Source: Acorus gramineus
Lineage: Eukaryota; Streptophyta; Magnoliopsida; Acorales; Acoraceae
Assembly (NCBI GenBank): GCA_030737835.1
Contig: CM060853.1
Location: 1,430,941 to 1,494,940, forward strand
DNA: 64,000 nt
Reading direction: 5' to 3'
Shown here: positions 57,826 to 64,000 of the stretch, in pieces
Layout of the letters: the number at the start of each line of letters is the position of its first letter
How positions within the stretch are numbered: the stretch's first letter is position 1
Position numbers and translations under genes: made by a program
The notes under the pieces: model-generated
The model's input: only the letters and a program-made list of their open reading frames with translations
What the model was told of the DNA's origin: nothing
The model's database searches: none

Positions 57826-60800
57826 ATGGAAGGTGGAGTGCGAGGAAAAGAGAAGCAGAGCTTCACCAGCGACGGCGGAGACGGCGGAGGCGGCGGAGAT
57901 AGAGGAGGAATGGAAGCGGAGGTGCTACGGAGGGTCGGAGAGGTCGCCGCCGCTGTCGACGGATCGAAGTGCGTCGACGAGGTGATCTGCGCCCTCCACT
58001 CCCTCGCCGTCCTTCTGTTCCCCGTCGATTCCACTCTCCTCGCCGGTTCGAATGACCCCCCCCTCTCTCTCTCTCTTTCTCGCATGCTTTGTGTTTCTAG
58101 GTTTTGTAAATGAAGCCACTATTTCTCGTTTTATGTTCCGGTTGTGTTCGAATTGACTCGAAAGGTGGAATTCGAGTTTTGAATCATGAGAAAGATAACA
58201 TGGTCTTCAAAAGATGTTTTTGTGTGTGTGTGTGTTTGAATTGTTGATTTCACTGTAATATTAAAAAATTATATATATATGGTAACATTTTGAGATAGAA
58301 ATGGAATAGAGTACATGGAACAGGAGATTCTGAATGAGAATCAGTCGATGTGCTGAAAAGATGGAAAATTTTCATCATTGTTTATTTTTTTTATTAACAA
58401 TTTTTTGTTTTTGTTACTCTTTTCCTAATTTTTTCAAATGGAGTTGATGTGGTTCTGACTACATGAGAACAATATGTCTCTTGGTAGTCTAATATGATAG
58501 GTTTTTCAGGGATTTCCACGTGATTTAGAATTTTAGATTATATTAATTTTGGAAATATGTGCTAGGTAGTTAGAATTATCTGATTTTGACTACTTAATTT
58601 ATTTGTATTTGTTTTACAGGTATCCTTGCATAACGTTTTGCTTCATTGCATACTTACCCACTTGTCAATGTGGATAATGTGCTTCAGAATTGTCATGTTG
58701 ACTCCCATTTTTTGGTTTAAAATGCAGGTAGTATTGATGATCGTTACAAACATAAAGTGCGTCTTCTATCTCCATCTTGAGACTGGTCATCGGCAATTAT
58801 TGAAAATATGTTGTTGAGATTCTAGTTAAACTACTTGGTTTTGGAGTAACGAAATACTGTATTTTGTAAAAGTCATGTCATGAATTATCAAAAAATGTTA
58901 CTCCCATTATTGACATTTGTAGGTCCTCAATGCTGTGGTTCCGAGTCAATCTGATAGTAATTGTTGGAAGCATGCTTTCTATGGTGGACCTGCATTTTCA
59001 ATGATGGCTAGAGTACTTCTATACAGTAAGTGAGTTTGTCTGTATTTCAGAAATCTCATTGCTTTCCATGCAACTGTATTCAGTCCACCCTCTTTCTTAT
59101 TTGCGTTGGATCAATTAATGGTAGTGTTGTATCTTGTAGTGTATTCCATTGTGAACATAGCCAAAAGAAAACATAATTCGTTGTTTTATCATATCTCAAT
59201 GATCGTAATATGGATGCAATATGCCTTGGTCATATATGAGGAATTTATTTGTTTCTTATCGTTGGGTGTAGTTGATTGCTTGTAAATTGCCTTCAGCCTT
59301 CCACTTGAAAGCACCACAGCACTGACTTTGCTTTATATCTCCCATTCAGCAATAATATTAATATGAAATATCTGACAAGTGAACTTGAATTGAATATAGT
59401 GCACTTACAGGTTTGGAAGTGTCTTAGAAAAGTTAATATCTAGGTCAACGTTCTTTAAGAATTATTTTGAAGTGGATTATTTTTTACTCAGAATTTAAGG
59501 CTCTTGCTTTTATTAAATTGATGCCATTGGTTTATGTGCAGATATTGCTTCAAATTGGCTGACTTGTATTCCTATATCGGCACAAATACAAGTGTATGAT
59601 CAATTCTTCATAAGTGGACCATCAATTGAGATTCTTCAGGCTCTAGTCCCTGCTCTTACTCGGCATGGAATTAATGAAGATTTTGACTCGAATGCAATCT
59701 GCTCAAATGTGGAAAGGTGTGTGACCTCTTTGAGAGATTTGATTTCAGATTTTGGTGATTTTTTTGATATGTCCTTGCTCTACTACATTCTTGTGTATTG
59801 GTGTAGTTAGTGTCTCTGGGTTGTTACCTGAGTTCATTGAGCTTACATCAATATGTAAAATATGACAGTGGAAGAAAAAACATCTTGTGGACCTTAAAAG
59901 AGAACTGGAACATGTTTCCTTGAATTCTATTATAATAGCTAAAAACATGGTTGTGTGGTTTGGTCCTGGCTTTAGTAATTCTGTTGTGAATCTTAAATTG
60001 GGATTATTCTGGGTGTCCTTACTGCTAAATCTTGGAGTTCATGTATACTTCTGCAAGTTCTATTCAACTTGGGATTTCCATGCGGCCATGCCATTTTAAT
60101 TGAAACTTAGTGTTTTCATGTGGACATTGTGGGAGATTTAGTATGCTTTAAAATGTAAATTCATATTGGTTTCGGAGTTGTCAATTTTTTTATTGGTTTC
60201 ATGTCCAATTTACACCTATTTCTCAGTTATTTTAAGTAGACAAGGTTCAGGGAGTGTTTTTTTTCCCTGTAGACATTTATGGGGGAGATTTTTTTTTCAC
60301 CACATTCATGGGTGAGTCTCAAAACCGTTCTCCCATAAGGGAGCTCTTTCCACTGCGCAAACGAAGGCAGAAGCGAGTGTTGCATTAAAATTAATGTTTC
60401 TATATGCTCTTATGGAATATTTATTTTTTAAATTTCACTTCTTGCAGGTTATTAGTTTCTTGTTTGCTTTCAAAGAAAGGGGTACACCATATGGTTAGAG
60501 AAATTGAAGACTCCTGTAGGAGTGCAGAAAAAACTGGTCCAAGGTTCATGTCATATAGTAGAACACTGGTATCTAGGGTGTCACAACTACTTGCATCTAT
60601 TCCTGACAAAGTTAGAATGGAAGCTCCAAAAGTGCTTTCATCACAGTATCCTCATATGGTTTACTCATACTGTTTACTCAAATTTCTGATTTCCTATCAG
60701 ATTAATTCTATGCAAAATACATATAATATATTACAGGATTGTTAATGTAAGTTTGTCTTCAAACTACTACATTCTTGTTGCATAAATTTTGTTACAAGTA

Positions 60801-63800
60801 TTTTTAAAAATTGCTCACCATTTTCTTGATCCATGGGTGCTAGAAAGAAAGAAGTTCAGTATCATAGCAACAGATAAACATCCATGTCTTGCAATCATAG
60901 CAACAAATACATTCCTGCATCATGACATGACATGACATATTTTGCAAATGGGGATCTGAGCCCAAGGGTTCCCCAGTACGAGGGAAACTGATTTCTGAGT
61001 TCAACATTGGGTTTTGTGTATCTTGATGAGTCCAGTGGCCTATTTAAGTGAATCTACTACAACTTTGCTTTATTCTGATACAAACAATGTCACATGGATA
61101 CAGGGCATAGATGTCAGTCTTGAAGATTTCTTAGTTGATTATCATGCCTGCTGCATCCACCGTAACATAAATAAAGAAATAAGTGAAATAAAAAAGGAAC
61201 ACTTTGCGGTCAATCCAGAAATCATTCCCAACTAAGTGTCGGTATGCCAAGTGGCTTGGGTTCCAGCATGGAATTTTGTAAAAATGGGTTGTTTAGGTGA
61301 TGGTTCTTTAATTGTTTCTTTTAAATAAAAAAAATTTGAACTAATGAAAACAAGAAGAGACTTGTTCTTTTTAAGCAATTCTGCTAAACTTTATGTCTCA
61401 ACAATCTGGTAAAGTTTCCTTAGTGACTTATGAATGAACTTAATCGTGGGTTCTATCTAGGGAGTTCCTGAAATTACTAGGTAACAAAATTTTAAGCTGT
61501 TTAATTCCAGCTGCTTGAAAATCGCCCAATTAATGTGGCATCTTCAATATTGTCTCCAAAACTCACACATATCTATCATTGATACAGCTGAAGTTTATTC
61601 TTGACAAAAAAAATTAGCTTGTTATTCGAGCAGATCACAATTCAACTTATTGATGGAGCAGAAGAATGCGCGACAGAATTATATGTCGGAAGAAATATTC
61701 TGGATGAAGCTATTCCTGACAGTTTCTTACTTGTTGGGGAAAGTTTTGCACGTATTTGTCGACGTGGATCTGCAGGTGATATGAGATTTATAAATCATAA
61801 TGCATGCAGTGTGATTTTTCTTTAACTGAAAATTTTAACTTATACACCACCCTTTCCAATGAAACTCAATTAGTTCTTACACTAACCTATCAAATTTTTA
61901 AATTTTTGTTAACTAATGCCCGCTTATGCTCACTTTTTTCTTATCTAGTTTAGTGAAAGATTACTTATGAATCCCATGTCCTGAGTGTACAATTTAACTA
62001 ATGTTGTTCTTTTCAATTTAGCTCTAGTAGATCATATATTTAACTAATGTTGCCTTTTTTATTTATTTCTAGTAGATGTAAAATCCCAAATCCAATGGAT
62101 TTTTTTCACAAATTCAGAAGCCTTAAAAAAGTTTTGCCTTTTCTATTCCCTACATTCGGCATTGTCTTCCACCAAAATGTAACATCAAATTCTGAATGCA
62201 TGCACATGCCTATTCTTCAGTTGGAAAATATGCAGTTTTATTGGTTGTTAGTGTGTTGACCCTGAAATGTCCAAAAACTGGCTAAGTAAGAATCGTTGAT
62301 AAAGCACTGATTTTACATAACAATTGACAGATGTCCTTCTGGCTGAAACGATCCCTAGGGTTCTTAATCATGTCCGCGGCTGCATGGCAGAAAGAAATGA
62401 TTCTATTGGTCCTAATATGATCGAATCAAATCCCAAATCCGAGTTCTGGATGAAAATAATAGAAGCAATTGGTGATGCCCATGCTGTGGAAAGACTGTCC
62501 GAAAAGTTACTGCACCAGTTAGCAACTGAAAACATAACAGATCTGGAAGCGTATTGGCTTCTTTGGATGCTATTTCATCGATCTTTGGAACAGAATGTAG
62601 CCAGGAGGTGTTTTCTTCTTCAAATTTTAACTTTTCATGCTGGTGTTCTTGTTTTTATCTATATTACTTTTGTTTCAAACAACTGTTCACCTGTATTATT
62701 ATTAATCTTTTTCTGCAGTTTTTGTCATTTTCTTGAACAGAATACTGTTGCATGAATCAATCATGTGCGGACCAATTTCAGTGTTTTCTACGGGATGGTC
62801 TCTTTTGTGGTCTTGGTCAACATGCTTCACTTGCTAGTTACTTTTTATGCAAACTTGTCTTTTCCCTAACATGATTTTAACTGTGGTATTAGCTTTTGTC
62901 AGTTCAATTCCATGTTTATGGATTCTCAGTGTTATGTTGTAGAGGTGTTGTAGCAAACCAAGCTTGGGGTTAGCCGGCTAGCACCCCCTTATCCATTAGG
63001 AGGTCAAGGGATCAAATCCTGGGGGCACCGATTTTCAAAATAAAGGGGGGGGGATTTGTGTTGTAGAGGTGCCTGCAATGTGTGATTTAGCTCAAATCAA
63101 CTGTTATGGTTGCTTTTCTTATGCCTAATGTTAATAATCAAATACTTCTCTCCTTGCTTGCATAGGAGTGGGAAGCTATTATATCGCTCACCAGCTTACA
63201 TGAAGTGTTTGATTTTGGAATTCTTACTTCTGCACCATGTTGGGCTGTATATGAACAAAAATGGAAGTTATCAAACTTTCTTATCACCATCACTCTTAAA
63301 CCCTCAATTATGTTAGGAGCTTAATTGATAAAGTCTTAACACAGGTTGATCTCTATATAACAACTGTCCTTATATCCAGCAGGAGGTGCATGATTATGGA
63401 CTGCCTCTCAGAATTAATATGCTTGGACTGGGATTTTAACTCTTGCCAACATCGCATAGCGTCATGTTTTTCTTTTGAAATGTTATTGTTTGGCGTTCCA
63501 GGTCCCAAGACATGATAGAGGACTGCAATAAATTGGCACCCATTTTAAAATACTGTGATATCATATTCTGAATTTAACTGAACCCAAATAGTTACAAAAA
63601 GGCCCAGTTGATAAACTAAAGTTCTGTACTAAATTTCCATACTTTAGCCAACTATGTTCAGATAAACTGTCTTTTCAAAAAAAAAAAAAAAACAACTATG
63701 TTCAGATTCCCTATTAATTGCATGATTTAGTGAAATTTTCTTGTATGACTCAATATTTTTCCTAGAAGTGGTAGTTCTGTCTGAATATAAAAGTCTATAC

Positions 63801-64000
63801 TTTGTATTTGAATCGCCGATGAGGCCCTTTTATTAATATATATATTTTCATTCTTGTCCAGGGCATTGTTTCTTGATAAATTTTTATTCTGGAAGGTCTT
63901 TCCCCTTTGTTGCCTCAAATGGGTTCTTCAGTTCTCAGTCTTCAAATGCCCACCTCATGTTGCTCTAGGGATGCAAAGTCAAACCAAACAGTGTCTGTTA
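57826..64000 (+). CDS. TEL2: TEL2/TELO2-like protein, 5' part (runs off the window)
   Basis: Eight exons join in phase: 57826-58045, 58728-58756, 58923-59025, 59542-59716, 60448-60645, 61618-61775, 62331-62607 and 63862-64000, where the frame is still open; about 433 residues are seen. The N-terminus is Gly/acid-rich; an in-frame ATG at 57,910 is an alternative start. Recognisable stretches are VDEVICALHSLAVLLFPVD, CWKHAFYGGPAFSMMARVLL, ICSNVERLLVSCLL and FWKVFPLCCLKWVLQF. They fit the plant TEL2 homologue (Arabidopsis EMB2423, from memory). By family knowledge, TEL2 is a HEAT-repeat scaffold that, with TTI1 and TTI2 and HSP90, stabilises PIKK kinases such as ATM, ATR and TOR. The conserved C-terminal TEL2 domain lies outside the window. 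The call rests on remembered similarity. Confidence 0.72.
62948..63062 (+). repeat. possible SINE fragment in TEL2-like intron 7
   Basis: GGTTAGCCGGCTAGCACCCC followed by AGGTCAAGGGATCAAATCCT, a box-B-like motif, and a G-run. Looks like a degenerate tRNA-derived head. Weak. Confidence 0.25.

Noticed and set aside
62324..62755. Single 143-codon gene
   Set aside because: It is exon 7 of the TEL2-like gene read through its donor site into the intron.

Overview
The window is nuclear DNA of a flowering plant. It is AT-rich, its genes have many GT-AG introns, and it holds a plant type-B response regulator, a chromodomain Ty3/gypsy retrotransposon primed by initiator-Met tRNA, a Mutator-like element with a plant mobile domain, and hAT, PIF/Harbinger, LINE and Helitron-like remnants. 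I cannot name the species. Splice models below were built by hand from phase and splice sites.

Four host genes are supported. (1) 4226-12074 (+): type-B two-component response regulator, five exons, 566 aa; its long introns 1 and 4 are loaded with transposon insertions. (2) 18843-24980 (+): a nine-exon, 277-aa membrane-anchored, Cys-rich protein with one C2H2-like motif, an N-terminal signal-like segment, a C-terminal membrane helix and a KKxx-type ER-retrieval ending. (3) 26806-29419 (-): two-exon, 486-aa HemW-type radical SAM protein, tail to tail with gene 2. From memory, this pair also sits side by side in Arabidopsis (At5g63280/At5g63290). (4) 57826-64000+ (+): the first eight exons of a TEL2/TELO2-like protein, running off the window.

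Between genes 3 and 4 lies a transposon nest. A Mutator-like element (29655-44825) with about 200-bp terminal inverted repeats encodes PB1-like, DNA-binding, SWIM and plant-mobile-domain segments but has lost its catalytic core. A 10.9-kb Tekay/Del-like retrotransposon (32738-43640, minus strand) is inserted in its first coding exon, with a perfect 5-bp target duplication. The retrotransposon has several frame breaks and is probably non-autonomous. The Mutator element starts only about 235 bp upstream of the HemW-type start codon.

From about 46.1 to 56.1 kb there is a Helitron-like array with repeated 5' ends, one good hairpin plus CTAG 3' end, internal repeat modules and two phase-compatible exon-like segments of unknown origin. 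The rest is AT-rich spacer with hAT elements carrying target duplications, MITEs, a long perfect palindrome, a 219-bp direct duplication and tandem repeats. I see no tRNA or rRNA gene and no CRISPR array.
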